Assembly (NCBI RefSeq): GCF_964212655.1
Contig: NZ_OZ156465.1
Span: forward strand, 1,736,001-1,800,000
Reading direction: 5' to 3'
Source: Candidatus Thiodiazotropha sp. LNASS1
Lineage (GTDB): Bacteria > Pseudomonadota > Gammaproteobacteria > Chromatiales > Chromatiaceae
DNA: 64,000 nt
The translations under genes were made by a program, and so were the position numbers. This document shows, one piece after another, positions 28,810-38,402 of the stretch. The notes beneath the pieces were generated by a model. That model saw only the letters and a program-made list of their open reading frames with translations, searched no databases and was not told where the DNA came from. Each line of letters starts with the position of its first letter. The stretch's first letter is position 1.

Positions 28810-29313
28810 TCAGGCGCCAGCCAAGTCACCTGATCCATCCACTAATGATGAGACATCCAACCCCGGTTGCTCCTGATTGGGGTGATCCTGACGGTCCGCC
28901 ACTTCCCGCACAGCCTGACGGTCCATCAGATCCTGCAGACTGATTTTATTGAGATAACCGTAAATCTGATTACTGAGATCCGACCACAGATCATGCGTAA
29001 GGCAGCGCTCATTGTTTTGGCAATTGTGCGCTCCGTTACAGCGGGTTGTGTCGATATTCTCATCCACTGCAGAGATTACCTCACCGACAAAAATCTCATC
29101 TGCTCCCCTGCCCAGGCTATAGCCGCCGCCGGGACCACGCACACTGGCAACCAGCGATTTTTTGCGCAAACGAGAAAACAACTGTTCCAGATATGAGAGT
29201 GATATGCCTTGGCGCTGAGCGATGTCGGCAAGGGTTATGGGGCCCTCCCCGTAGTGGAGGGATAGATCCAGCATGGCTGTCACTGCGTATCGACCTTTTG
29301 TGGTAAGCTTCAC
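28810..29313 (-). CDS. iscR: Fe-S-responsive Rrf2-family regulator IscR
   Basis: A 167-residue Rrf2 regulator with a winged-helix DNA-binding domain and 2Fe-2S ligands C92, C98, C104 and probably H107. With its cluster it represses the isc operon; the apo form activates other targets. It is the first gene of the operon and has its own promoter just upstream. The C-terminal tail is longer than strictly needed and low in conservation. Confidence 0.96.
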   Translation of the reverse strand: MKLTTKGRYAVTAMLDLSLHYGEGPITLADIAQRQGISLSYLEQLFSRLRKKSLVASVRGPGGGYSLGRGADEIFVGEVISAVDENIDTTRCNGAHNCQNNERCLTHDLWSDLSNQIYGYLNKISLQDLMDRQAVREVADRQDHPNQEQPGLDVSSLVDGSGDLAGA

Positions 29314-29344
29314 TTCATGAGCTCCGTGAATATTTCCAATCGCT

Positions 29345-29372
29345 AATATACATTCCCAAGCAAATTAGTCAA
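29345..29372 (-). promoter_or_regulatory. iscR: Candidate sigma-70 promoter of the isc operon
   Basis: On the minus strand TTGACT (29372-29367) and TATATT (29350-29345) are spaced by 16 bases, about 30 bases before the iscR ATG. The sequence between the boxes is A/T-rich, the position where IscR normally binds its own promoter; I did not identify an IscR box with certainty. Confidence 0.6.
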
Positions 29373-29388
29373 GATTATCCCACCCGGT

Positions 29389-30291
29389 TTATTCGGTGGT
29401 TTTCTCTTTCTCAGGAACCTCTTCATCAAGTTTTTGCAACTCCTCAGCTGTCGAGACAATCTCGCAGGAATCCAATGCGGGCAGATTGGTCTCCTCCTCA
29501 TCCACGCCAAGCCGTTTCATGGCTTCACACATCGACTCCATTTTCTTGTCCATTACATGGATATGGTCAAGCATGCAGTTGATGGCGTGCGCTACGGGAT
29601 CCGCGGCATCCTTGGTCGCTCCATAGGCATCGAAACCTATCTTTTTGGCAATCTTCTCCCGGTGGCCTTCCCGCTCCGGCTTTCTGGCGGTGATCAGCTT
29701 TCCCGGAACACCCACCACAGTTGAACCGGCAGGTACATCCTTCACCACCACCGAGTTGGAGCCGATTCTGGCGTCTTCACCCACAACGATCGGCCCAAGA
29801 ACCTTCGCCCCCGCACCAACAACCACGTTGTTTTCCAAGGTTGGGTGGCGTTTTCCCTTTTCCCAACTGGTACCGCCCAATGTGACGCCGTGATAGAGGG
29901 TACAGTCATCACCGATTATGGCGGTCTCTCCGATGACCACTCCCATACCGTGATCGATAAAAAAGCGCCTGCCGATAACCGCTCCCGGATGTATCTCTAT
30001 GCCTGTGAACAGCCTGGCGATATTGGAGATCACCCGGGCAAGCCACTTCAAGCCAATACCCCATAGGGCATGGGCGAGTCGGTGAAAGACAATCGCATGC
30101 ACACCTGGGTAGGTAGTGATAATCTCGAAGGTATTACGTGCTGCAGGATCCCGATCGAAAACGCTCTGGATATCCTCTTTCCAACGAGAGACTTTATGTT
30201 CACCTGTTTCCAACTGCCTACCTACGCTTGCGAGAAAAAAATCCGGTGCCACATCCTTAATGGTGGCATGAGGGTAGGAGATTATCCACAA
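29389..30291 (-). CDS. cysE: Serine O-acetyltransferase CysE
   Basis: Up to 300 residues; it makes O-acetylserine, the acceptor for sulfide in cysteine synthesis. The core starts near [18 protein letters not shown], followed by hexapeptide-repeat turns of a left-handed beta-helix ([26 protein letters not shown]). There is no ATG before the conserved core. In-frame candidates are TTG at 30291, GTG at 30252 and TTG at 30213, so the start is uncertain and the last is closest to the usual family N-terminus. The acidic C-terminal tail (about 240-300) exceeds the usual length. Its place before iscR links cysteine supply to cluster synthesis. Confidence 0.92.
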   Translation of the reverse strand: MWIISYPHATIKDVAPDFFLASVGRQLETGEHKVSRWKEDIQSVFDRDPAARNTFEIITTYPGVHAIVFHRLAHALWGIGLKWLARVISNIARLFTGIEIHPGAVIGRRFFIDHGMGVVIGETAIIGDDCTLYHGVTLGGTSWEKGKRHPTLENNVVVGAGAKVLGPIVVGEDARIGSNSVVVKDVPAGSTVVGVPGKLITARKPEREGHREKIAKKIGFDAYGATKDAADPVAHAINCMLDHIHVMDKKMESMCEAMKRLGVDEEETNLPALDSCEIVSTAEELQKLDEEVPEKEKTTE

Positions 30292-30357
30292 TCCCGCACA
30301 AAATACTAGGGTATTTTTCTATGGACCTATGATGGGTGCCGGAATCGGTCGCATATG

Positions 30358-31083
30358 TCAGCGCCGCATCGACTTCCGTCCCTGCATGGCACTGAGGATC
30401 CCACGCATGATATTGATTTCATCCTTATCCGGCCTGGCCCGTTGAAAAAGGCTACGTAGTCGACGTAGCAGCTTCTGCGACTGGCGCGGATCAGTAAAAC
30501 CGATATCCTCAAGGGCCTGCGCCAGATGCTCGTGAAAGCCCTGCAGCATGTCAGCGGTCGCCAAATCCCTCTGAGTATCGGACTTGACAGTCGGATCCTG
30601 TTGTTGGGCAAGGTAGACCTCATAGGCCAGAATCTGAACCGCCGCACCCAGATTGAGTGAGCTATAGTCCTCATTGGTCGGGATATGGACAAGAAATGTG
30701 CAACGGTCAAGTTCACTATTGGTGAGACCCGATCGCTCTCGCCCAAATACCAGGGCAACATCCCCCGACCTGGCCTCCTGTACCAGCTTGGTGGCCGCCT
30801 CCCTGGGGGTCACGATAGGCCAGTCGATGCTTCGGGTACGGGCGCTGGTACCCACCACAAGACGGCATCCGGTCAAAGCTTCATCGAGGGATCCCGCTAC
30901 GCGGGCGTTATTCAACAGATCATCGGCCCCCGAGGCACGGGATGTCGCTTCCTGATGAGGATAGTGCTGGGGTGTTACCAGGTGGAGTTGCCGCAGCGAC
31001 ATGTTCTTCATGGCGCGGGCAGCCGCCCCGATATTGCCGGGATGGCTTGTATCCACCAGCACGATACGGATGTTTTTCAACAT
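30358..31083 (-). CDS. trmJ: tRNA (cytidine/uridine-2'-O-)-methyltransferase TrmJ
   Basis: About 241 residues from the ATG at 31083, where the product begins LKNIRIVLVDTSHPGN like Escherichia coli TrmJ; a TTG 30 bases upstream is less likely. It is a SPOUT methyltransferase that modifies position 32 of the tRNA anticodon loop with SAM. The knot motif appears as LVFGRERSGLTNSELD, and the SLNLGAAVQILAYEV segment follows. It is divergent from suhB and precedes cysE, as in other gammaproteobacteria. Confidence 0.94.
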   Translation of the reverse strand: MLKNIRIVLVDTSHPGNIGAAARAMKNMSLRQLHLVTPQHYPHQEATSRASGADDLLNNARVAGSLDEALTGCRLVVGTSARTRSIDWPIVTPREAATKLVQEARSGDVALVFGRERSGLTNSELDRCTFLVHIPTNEDYSSLNLGAAVQILAYEVYLAQQQDPTVKSDTQRDLATADMLQGFHEHLAQALEDIGFTDPRQSQKLLRRLRSLFQRARPDKDEINIMRGILSAMQGRKSMRR

Positions 31084-31533
31084 AGACGAATAAAAATCCT
31101 GATACTTCCCCAATCAAGTGGGAAATAAACCGCGATAAAACCGGCCACAAATGGACGCCATCACCGCCAATAGGCGCAGATTGTACACTATTAAAGATAA
31201 AGTCGAACAATGACTTACAACCATGATGCTATGCGTTTTTTTACAATCCTGAAGAGATTGGCTACAACGGAGGTGAATAGGGAGACGGCTAGTGCGCTAT
31301 CCATTTACAGTGTCAAAGTATTTGCGACATTTGCGGTGGTTGGCGTTCATTTGCGGCCTAATCAATGGTTCTTTGTTAATTGCCTGGTTAGTCAATCAAT
31401 CCACCCGAACTGGTGAAGAGCCAAAATCCTTATACGATAATTTTTTAGGGTTCTCCTGAATTCTTCAGAAATGCCGGCGAAATCAGTATGAAATAGTTTA
31501 ACCTCCTCGCTACTTGCTGTATCCTCGCGGCCC
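31084..31533. other. Divergent promoter region between trmJ and suhB
   Basis: About 450 bases between the two divergent starts. A 68-codon open frame at 31210-31416 has no family features and no good ribosome site, so it is not called. No clear hairpin or repeat was seen; promoters for both genes must lie here. Confidence 0.5.
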
Positions 31534-32331
31534 ATGAATCCGATGCTCACCATTGCCGTACGCGCCGCCCGCGAGGCCGGACGTATCATCACCCGTAACT
31601 TCAACCGGATCGATCGCCTGACGATCAGCGATAAAGGCAGTAACGACTTCGTCAGCGAAGTCGACCGGAATGCAGAAGCCGTGATTATCAATCTGCTGCG
31701 TGAGAAATATCCACATCACGCCGTTCTGGCAGAGGAGAGCGGCAAGCAGGGGGCTGACGACTACATCTGGATCATCGATCCACTGGATGGCACGACCAAC
31801 TTTTTGCATGGTTTCCCCCAATTCGCGGTATCCATCGCCCTCAAGATCAAAGGTCGCCTGGAGGTCGGTGTCGTCTACGACCCGGTCAGTGAAGAGATGT
31901 ATACCGCTTGCCGTGGTGAAGGCGCGTTGCTGAATGACAAAAAGATCCGGGTCTCCGGCCGCAAAGGGCTCAATGGAGCCCTGCTGGGTACCGGTCTGCC
32001 CTATCGGGACTTCAGATTCACCGACAACTATATGGGCATGCTCAAGGCGCTGATCAAGGATAGCGCGGGTGTGCGTCGTCCAGGCTCTGCCGCACTCGAC
32101 TTCGCCTATGTGGCTGCCGGCCGAATGGACGGTTTCTGGGAGCTCGGTCTGCGTGAATGGGACTTTGCCGCAGGGGCGCTCCTGGTCAGAGAAGCGGGGG
32201 GACTGGTGACGGACATCGGTGGTGGCGAACGCTATCTTGAAACCGGTAATGTCATCGCCGGAAACATCAAGGTCCACAATGCCATGCTGAAATGCATCCT
32301 GCCTCATCTTGACAGCAAGCTGACCGCTTGA
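31534..32331 (+). CDS. suhB: Inositol-1-monophosphatase family protein SuhB
   Basis: A 265-residue Mg2+-dependent phosphatase. Metal ligands are E67 (LAEESG), D82 and D85 in WIIDPLDGTTNF, and the late WDFAAGALL aspartate. In Escherichia coli SuhB also joins the rRNA antitermination complex. The divergent arrangement with trmJ is conserved across gammaproteobacteria. Confidence 0.95.
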   Translation: MNPMLTIAVRAAREAGRIITRNFNRIDRLTISDKGSNDFVSEVDRNAEAVIINLLREKYPHHAVLAEESGKQGADDYIWIIDPLDGTTNFLHGFPQFAVSIALKIKGRLEVGVVYDPVSEEMYTACRGEGALLNDKKIRVSGRKGLNGALLGTGLPYRDFRFTDNYMGMLKALIKDSAGVRRPGSAALDFAYVAAGRMDGFWELGLREWDFAAGALLVREAGGLVTDIGGGERYLETGNVIAGNIKVHNAMLKCILPHLDSKLTA

Positions 32332-32674
32332 AAGGCGATTGCAAATCGCTCGATGTATGTGCGAGAGAGAGCCAAATCGGGTAAAAAAAACAGCGGCATC
32401 CATACAGCGTAAATCCGTTAATAGAGTCCGGTTTCATCGCCCTGGTGCCTGTTGGCGCTGGTTTAATCGTCCCTATAAACTGCAGCTGTAGATTTGCATC
32501 AGCCTGTTAATTCCCATCCTCAAGAATCCGGTTCACAGATTCAATCAAACCACCTGAAAGCCCCTCAAGATTAGCCAAACGTAACCGTTAGCTGGTGTGA
32601 ATGCACTGAAAAAAACAGTGCCTCTGCAAGAACTGATTATTGCTTAGTAACGCTATTCATACGGAACGGCGAAG
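32332..32674. other. Intergenic region after suhB
   Basis: About 340 bases with no convincing gene. GCACTG (32603-32608) and CAGTGC (32616-32621) flank a run of seven As and may form a short hairpin or operator. No T-run terminator for suhB was seen. Confidence 0.4.
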
Positions 32675-32869
32675 ATGGAAAAAGACCCAAGAAAGAGAAA
32701 AAAACTGAGTGACCATGCCCTGGAAATGATCATGCGTGACGTATTGCACGGTATGCGGGAGTTTTCACTTGAAATGCAAGCGGATACGGCAGTTGCAATG
32801 GCTTCCACGGATGACCATGGATTATCCTCGGACAGTATTGAAAGCGTACTACGATCGAAAAAGAGATAG
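32675..32869 (+). CDS. Small hypothetical protein
   Basis: A 64-residue open frame with a basic N-terminus (KDPRKRKKLSDHALEMIMRD) and an acidic, serine-rich second half. It has no signal peptide or membrane segment, and I do not recognise the family. It lies between suhB and secF. The ribosome site is weak (GGCGAAG directly before ATG). Confidence 0.4.
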   Translation: MEKDPRKRKKLSDHALEMIMRDVLHGMREFSLEMQADTAVAMASTDDHGLSSDSIESVLRSKKR

Positions 32870-32892
32870 CCCCCTGAAACGGAGGCCATCAC

Positions 32893-33831
32893 TCAAGGCA
32901 CCTCTTCCTGAGCGCCATCATCCTCTTTCTTCACCGGCATCAGATCCGCACGGCTCACACCCATGAAAAGCACTGAACTACTTGCAACATAGATTGAAGA
33001 GTACGTGCCGATCACCACACCCACGATCAACGCCAGGGCGAATCCATGGATGATCTCACCACCAAACAGGAACAGTGCGGCCAAAACAAGCAGGGTGGTG
33101 CCTGAAGTTATCAGGGTTCGGGAAAGGGTTTGGTTGACAGATGTATTGATGATGCTCACTGCCTCGCCCTTGCGGATCTTTCTGAAGTTCTCCCGAATGC
33201 GATCAAATACGACGATGGTATCGTTGAGTGAATAACCGATAACCGCTAATACGGCAGCCAGGACCGGAAGATCGAACTCTACTTGGAACAAGGCAAAGAA
33301 ACCAATCGTGATCAGTACATCATGCACCAGGGCGATCACTGATCCAACGGCAAAACGATACTCGAATCGCAATCCCACATAGATCAAGATGCCGATCAAG
33401 GCATACAGCATCGCCAGACCACCATCCTCGGTCAGTTCATCACCCACCTGAGGGCCGACGAATTCAACCCTGCGCAGATCGACATTCGGATCGATCGACT
33501 GCATGGCAGTAAAGGCGCGATCGCTGAGTACCGCACTCTCAATATCTTCTCGGGGCGCCAATCTGACCAACACATCCTTGGAGGTACCGAAGTGTTGAAT
33601 CACCGCATCACCAAAGCCGTCCTTGGCCAGCGCCTCGCGCACAACCGGTAGCTCTACCGCCTGTGGATATCCGACTTCCACGAGAGTACCGCCGGTGAAA
33701 TCAATCCCCAGATTGAGTCCGCGGACGATGATAGCGCCCAGTGAGATCAATAGCAGTATGCCCGACAGTACCAGTGCAAGATTGCGCTTGCCCATCAAGT
33801 CGTAACGGGCCTCTTTGTTTAAGATCTGCAT
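32893..33831 (-). CDS. secF: Protein translocase subunit SecF
   Basis: A 312-residue inner-membrane protein with six predicted helices. The N-terminal periplasmic start shows LGIDFTGGTLVEV, and the RND-type core shows NDTIVVFDRIREN. With SecD it uses the proton-motive force to pull proteins through SecYEG. It lies 11 bases after secD. Confidence 0.97.
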   Translation of the reverse strand: MQILNKEARYDLMGKRNLALVLSGILLLISLGAIIVRGLNLGIDFTGGTLVEVGYPQAVELPVVREALAKDGFGDAVIQHFGTSKDVLVRLAPREDIESAVLSDRAFTAMQSIDPNVDLRRVEFVGPQVGDELTEDGGLAMLYALIGILIYVGLRFEYRFAVGSVIALVHDVLITIGFFALFQVEFDLPVLAAVLAVIGYSLNDTIVVFDRIRENFRKIRKGEAVSIINTSVNQTLSRTLITSGTTLLVLAALFLFGGEIIHGFALALIVGVVIGTYSSIYVASSSVLFMGVSRADLMPVKKEDDGAQEEVP

Positions 33832-33842
33832 AACAAGATTCC

Positions 33843-35696
33843 TTATATCGCCAGCGCTTTTACGCGCTTACGGCCATAGATCAGATTGATCACCGAACGT
33901 GTACCGATGATAGCGGTAAACATAGAGGTACAGATGCCGATTGCCAGCGTGACCGCGAAACCCTTGATCGGTCCGGTACCAAAACTGAACAACACCACGG
34001 CCGCGATAAGGGTGGTGATATTGGCGTCAATGATGGTGGAGAAGGCCTTCTCATAACCGGCCTGGATACTCGCCTGGGGCGAGTTGCCGTTGGCAATCTC
34101 CTCACGGATTCGTTGGAATATCAACACATTCGCATCCACCGCCATGCCAACGGTGAGCACGATGCCGGCGATGCCAGGCAGAGTCAGGGTCGCCTGCAGC
34201 ATAGAGAGAATCGCCACAATCAGCACAAGATTCATGACCAGCGCCAGATCGGCTACCAGACCGAAAATGCGATAGTAGATTGCCATGAATACCATTACCA
34301 GAGCCAGCCCGATCATCACCGATTTAAAACCCTGGTCGATGCTGTCCTGTCCCAGGCTGGGGCCGATTGTCCGCTCTTCGACGATCTCGATAGGTGCTGC
34401 CAGGGCACCTGCCCGAAGCAACAATGCCAGGTCCCTGGCCTCTTCCGTGGTATCGAGCCCTGTGGTCTGGAAACGTCTGCCGAAGGGTTCCCTGATGGTG
34501 GCGATGGAGATCACCTCCTCGACCCGTTTCTTCACCTTCACCGGTTCACCATTCACTATCCGCGTGGTGGTGCGGTTCTCGATGAAAACCACCGCCATCG
34601 GCTTGCCCACATTCTCATTGGTCATGCGCCGCATGCGCTTGGCGCCAACACCGTCCAGGCTGACGAAGACCGCTGGTTGGCCCGTCTGTTGATCCAGACC
34701 CGATGAAGCATCGACAATCTGGTTACCGGTGACGATCACCCGTTTTTTCAACAATACCGGTTGACCATCCCGCTCGTGATAAAGGTTGGAACCAGGCGGG
34801 ATACGTCCATTCACCGCATCCTCCACACTATGCTCGGTGTCAGCCAATCGATATTCAAGCGTCGCGGTAGCTCCCAGGATCTCTTTCAGCTTTGCCGGAT
34901 CCTGCGCACCGGGCAGTTGGACCACAATCCGCCTGATTCCCTGTTGCTGTATCAAAGGTTCGGCGATACCCAGCGCATTGACTCGATTACGCAATGTGGT
35001 GATGTTTTGCTGCAGGGCGAACTTCTGCACCTCCTGCCTCTCTACCGGAGAGAGTGAGACAAGAATCAGGAATGCATCCCCCTCATCAATACTTTCGAGA
35101 TTCAGGGATCGAAACTCATTACCGATCAGGTCCGATGCCTGATCTCGTTTCTCCGGATTATTGAATTTAACGACAACCTGTTCATTCTCACGGCTGATAC
35201 GGATATATCGCAGCTTGTTCTCCCGCAGCAAGGTTCTTATATCGCTGCTGTAGCGTTCCGCCGCCTGCTCGATCGCTGCCTCCATATCCACATCGATGAG
35301 TACATGGATACCGCCTCTGAGATCGAGTCCGAGATACATAGGCTCAGCCCCCAAGCCGACCAGCCAGTCGGGCAGATCAGGAGAGAGTGTTAAAGCCGGG
35401 GTATAGTTCTCGCCAAGTTCAGCGGCTATCCGGTCCATTGCCTTGAGTTGATCCTCAGAGCTCAAGAATCGTACCAGCAGCTTGCCGTTTTTCTGCGCCA
35501 TACCCTTGGCCGTGATACCCACTTTGTCCAGCGCCTGCTGCACCCGTGATTCGGTCGTCTGATCTATAACGGCATCACGCTGTGCGGAGATTTCCATTGA
35601 AGGGTCCTGGTCGAACAGGTTCGGCAAGGCGAATAATCCGCCTAGCAGGACCACGAGCAAAACCATTAGGTTTTTCCAAAGTGGGTATTGGTTCAT
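33843..35696 (-). CDS. secD: Protein translocase subunit SecD
   Basis: A 617-residue inner-membrane subunit. An N-terminal helix (about 8-25) is followed by a large periplasmic P1 region containing LGLDLRGGIHVLIDV and a C-terminal five-helix RND core with GMAVDANVLIFQRIREE. It forms the SecDF-YajC complex with the flanking genes. Confidence 0.97.
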   Translation of the reverse strand: MNQYPLWKNLMVLLVVLLGGLFALPNLFDQDPSMEISAQRDAVIDQTTESRVQQALDKVGITAKGMAQKNGKLLVRFLSSEDQLKAMDRIAAELGENYTPALTLSPDLPDWLVGLGAEPMYLGLDLRGGIHVLIDVDMEAAIEQAAERYSSDIRTLLRENKLRYIRISRENEQVVVKFNNPEKRDQASDLIGNEFRSLNLESIDEGDAFLILVSLSPVERQEVQKFALQQNITTLRNRVNALGIAEPLIQQQGIRRIVVQLPGAQDPAKLKEILGATATLEYRLADTEHSVEDAVNGRIPPGSNLYHERDGQPVLLKKRVIVTGNQIVDASSGLDQQTGQPAVFVSLDGVGAKRMRRMTNENVGKPMAVVFIENRTTTRIVNGEPVKVKKRVEEVISIATIREPFGRRFQTTGLDTTEEARDLALLLRAGALAAPIEIVEERTIGPSLGQDSIDQGFKSVMIGLALVMVFMAIYYRIFGLVADLALVMNLVLIVAILSMLQATLTLPGIAGIVLTVGMAVDANVLIFQRIREEIANGNSPQASIQAGYEKAFSTIIDANITTLIAAVVLFSFGTGPIKGFAVTLAIGICTSMFTAIIGTRSVINLIYGRKRVKALAI

Positions 35697-35748
35697 CGTA
35701 CTTTCAAAATGTTAAAACTATGTAAGAAGCGGTTTGACTCAATATCGA

Positions 35749-36081
35749 CTAGAGTTCTTTCAGGGAACCTTTCGGTAACACCGAGTCAACGGCCTGTCGG
35801 CGGATTTTCACCGCGGTTCCATCAGATACCTCCAGCAAGAGAAAGTTCTCGCCAAGATCGGTAATCTTCCCCGCCATGCCACCGGTAGTGACGATTTCAT
35901 CCCCCTTGGCCAGGGCCTCAACCATCTTCTTATGCTCTTTCTGGCGCTTCACCTGGGGACGAATCATCAGAAAGTAGAGTACAGCGCCGAAAATAACCAG
36001 GGGCAGCAACCCGGTAATTGCACTTGCTTGTTCGGTAGCGGCCGGCGCCTCCGCCAAGGCATCAGATATAAAAAAACTCAT
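35749..36081 (-). CDS. yajC: Preprotein translocase subunit YajC
   Basis: A 110-residue protein with one membrane helix (about 24-42) and the family core RPQVKRQKEHKKMVEAL and DEIVTTGGMAGKI. It associates with SecDF. It is the first gene of the secDF set here. In related genomes tgt directly precedes it, but here tgt is about 25 kb away. Confidence 0.96.
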   Translation of the reverse strand: MSFFISDALAEAPAATEQASAITGLLPLVIFGAVLYFLMIRPQVKRQKEHKKMVEALAKGDEIVTTGGMAGKITDLGENFLLLEVSDGTAVKIRRQAVDSVLPKGSLKEL

Positions 36082-36444
36082 TTCAACTAACCTCTCATTC
36101 GGGCCAAACAGTATCCGTCAGGCAGATCATGCCCGGTGATAAAATCAGCGGCCGATTATGACACAGAAGGGGAAAATTAGCAGGCTTAAGTGATGTATTG
36201 GAATAATTCCATCTTATCAACTGCGCACTGGTGCAGCAAAGCTGCTGCCTGGTAATGCAAGTCACCTGGTTAGCAAACAAAATCAGCGCTTTAGGGTGGG
36301 ACCCTGACTCACCTGTGAGGGCTGGATAGCATGGCGAGTATTCGGGATTGGCTTGTCCTCACGTTTCTGAGTGGAACCCAAGCGAAATGCAGGACAATGA
36401 ATGGATACTCACACAGGAGCATGGGATTCAGCGCCAAAAAACAG
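36082..36444. other. Intergenic region between yajC and the DUF3570 gene
   Basis: About 360 bases. It marks the left edge of the segment inserted between yajC and tgt. It must hold a new promoter for yajC-secDF. I see no tRNA, no integrase attachment repeat and no clear terminator; CTCACCTGTGAG near 36309 is a small palindrome. Confidence 0.5.
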
Positions 36445-37617
36445 TCAATACCAGACCGAGAGATAGGCTTTGATCACATTGGCTGTAAATGAGTAGAGAG
36501 GCTCCTCACCGGCGACACCGCCGCGGGTTATATTGCGAAAATCGTCATACTCGAATCGAATCAGGTCGAGTGAGAAGTTGAGGCTGCCATTGTCTATAAA
36601 CTGCCACCTCTCAGGATGAAAATCATAACTCACAGTGAATCCGAGGGTGTGGCTTTGAAATGTACTCAACTCCTTGTCCCGTGCCAGAAAATTCTGCTCG
36701 TTCACACGTGAGAAGAGATCGCTGTAGAAATCGGCTGCGTTCTGAGTGTAGTAGCGATAACGGACATCGACCACCCAGTCTTTCTCCAGGGGGTGGGTAT
36801 AGGCGAATTCCACGTTGTTGGCACTGATACCCCAGGTATCGTTGAAGTAGCGATATTCACCGCTCAAGGCGGCACGGTAGGGAAGATAATATTTCAGGCG
36901 CAAGGCCAGGGCGTTACTGGTGCGTGTACTTGGATACCTCTCGGGTTGAAAGCCGTATCCATTCTCACTGAGTGGATCGAGAAATCGATAGGAGCGATAG
37001 GGATTGTTCAGGTAGCCCTCGTCGGTAATTGTCTCCCAATCGATGTCGAGAATGCTCTCTTTGGTCAAAATCTGGCTGACACCGATACGGTAATTCTGCC
37101 GCTTCAGTGACTCTCCGAAATCCCTGTCTCCATTGCGGCTGATATCATCATTGCCCACCGCATACCCGAGTGAGACGGTTGTGAGGTCACCGAACATATC
37201 GTGACTGATGGAAAAGCTGCCGGTCTCGGCTTGGTAGTCGCTCTCATCACTGCTGGTTAGCGCCAGGCTCATCAAGGTCTTATTGTGCAGATAATCCAGC
37301 GCCAGGCTGGTTTCCGTACGCTCCTCGGTATAGGGCGACGCCATGCTGACCACATCCACCGAGGCGCTTGAGATGGAATCGATATAGTAGTTGGCATTCA
37401 GTGACACATTGCCGGAAAAGGACTTGCGCACCAGGATCGATGGCCCATCCACTTCGACACCACCGCCATCGTAACGGTGATACATGATATCCGCTCTGTC
37501 TTCAGGAAGAACCGTAGCCTGCAATCCCGCACTGCACGTTAACAGCAGCACTATTTGCAGACCGAAAAGGCCCCGCTCTGATATCAGCCATGAGAAAACC
37601 GAAGTGCAACCTCGCAT
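36445..37617 (-). CDS. DUF3570 outer-membrane beta-barrel protein
   Basis: About 390 residues from the ATG at 37617, 10 bases after the DUF4266 stop; an upstream in-frame extension would overlap that gene and is rejected. A signal peptide (FGLQIVLLLTCSAGLQA) precedes LPEDRADIMYHRYDGGGVEV, the hallmark start of DUF3570. Many alternating strands and a terminal aromatic (LSVWY) indicate an outer-membrane barrel. DUF3570 is usually encoded with DUF4266, a thioredoxin and ApbE, and all four occur on this island. The function is unknown; a link to extracytoplasmic flavin or redox chemistry is inferred. Confidence 0.85.
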   Translation of the reverse strand: MRGCTSVFSWLISERGLFGLQIVLLLTCSAGLQATVLPEDRADIMYHRYDGGGVEVDGPSILVRKSFSGNVSLNANYYIDSISSASVDVVSMASPYTEERTETSLALDYLHNKTLMSLALTSSDESDYQAETGSFSISHDMFGDLTTVSLGYAVGNDDISRNGDRDFGESLKRQNYRIGVSQILTKESILDIDWETITDEGYLNNPYRSYRFLDPLSENGYGFQPERYPSTRTSNALALRLKYYLPYRAALSGEYRYFNDTWGISANNVEFAYTHPLEKDWVVDVRYRYYTQNAADFYSDLFSRVNEQNFLARDKELSTFQSHTLGFTVSYDFHPERWQFIDNGSLNFSLDLIRFEYDDFRNITRGGVAGEEPLYSFTANVIKAYLSVWY

Positions 37618-37627
37618 GGTCGTGAGA

Positions 37628-37855
37628 CTAGTTACAGCCACATCCCCCTCCGCCTCCGCCCTCGGCGCCACGTGCCGCCTCGCGGGTCTGATAGACATGG
37701 TGTCGGTAGGCGCTCGCGACAGGGTCGCGCTCAAAACTCATGATCGGATCGGCCAGATGGGCACGCTCATAGGGTTGTACCCATGGCTCGATACTGCACC
37801 CTGCAGTAGCGAGAACGGATAGAGAGAGCAAAAACCTGCAGGTTCTGTATAACAT
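37628..37855 (-). CDS. DUF4266 small lipoprotein
   Basis: About 75 residues from an ATG at 37855. The lipobox is LATAGC, so the mature protein starts at a lipidated cysteine. The family core PWVQPYERAHLADPIM follows, and the tail is GGGGGCGCN with two cysteines. DUF4266 proteins accompany DUF3570 barrels, here 10 bases upstream of one. A redox or metal role for the cysteine tail is only a guess. Confidence 0.88.
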   Translation of the reverse strand: MLYRTCRFLLSLSVLATAGCSIEPWVQPYERAHLADPIMSFERDPVASAYRHHVYQTREAARGAEGGGGGGCGCN

Positions 37856-37876
37856 CGTTTTCACTTCAATCAATGG

Positions 37877-38392
37877 TTACTCACGCAACAGCTGACGAAT
37901 CTGTTGCTGGTACTCTTCCTCATATCCGGGTTTATATCCCTTATGGAGATAACGTATCCGTCCATCCCTATCGACCATGAAGGTGCTTGGCATCGCTTTA
38001 ACCTGATACTGTTTACTCACTTTGCTACGGTCATCATAGAGAATGGGAAAACTCACCGGGACGTCACTCAGCATCTTATCGGCTGCGGCCCTGTCTTCAT
38101 CCACATTCACGCCCAACAGTGAAAAACCCAGGGATTGGTAGCGATCGAACAACTGCTGCAACAGTGGCATCTCCTGGCGACAGGGACCACACCAGGACGC
38201 CCAGAAATTCACCATCACTACCTGCCCTCGCAGTTCACTCAGCTTTATATTCACACCCTCTCGACTCTTGAGTGTGAAATCCGGTGCCATGGATGGTTGC
38301 TTGGCTGCAACGGCATATCCGCAAGCCAACAGCAATAGACCGGCTACGATAAACTGATGCAATCGGAATTGAATTAGGCGTTTACTCAACAT
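37877..38392 (-). CDS. TlpA-like periplasmic thioredoxin
   Basis: A 171-residue exported thioredoxin with an N-terminal hydrophobic segment (about 13-29) and the active site WASWCGPC. The TlpA/ResA-type core continues with LGVNVDED and AMPSTFMVDRDGRI. It probably reduces disulfides in apocytochromes or in the neighbouring cysteine-bearing proteins. GAGGGA lies seven bases before its ATG. The DUF4266 start is 21 bases after the stop codon. Confidence 0.92.
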   Translation of the reverse strand: MLSKRLIQFRLHQFIVAGLLLLACGYAVAAKQPSMAPDFTLKSREGVNIKLSELRGQVVMVNFWASWCGPCRQEMPLLQQLFDRYQSLGFSLLGVNVDEDRAAADKMLSDVPVSFPILYDDRSKVSKQYQVKAMPSTFMVDRDGRIRYLHKGYKPGYEEEYQQQIRQLLRE

Positions 38393-38402
38393 CGCTTTTC
38401 CC

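Noticed and set aside
31210-31416. 68-codon open frame between trmJ and suhB
   Set aside because: No family features, no good ribosome site, and it lies in a divergent promoter region.
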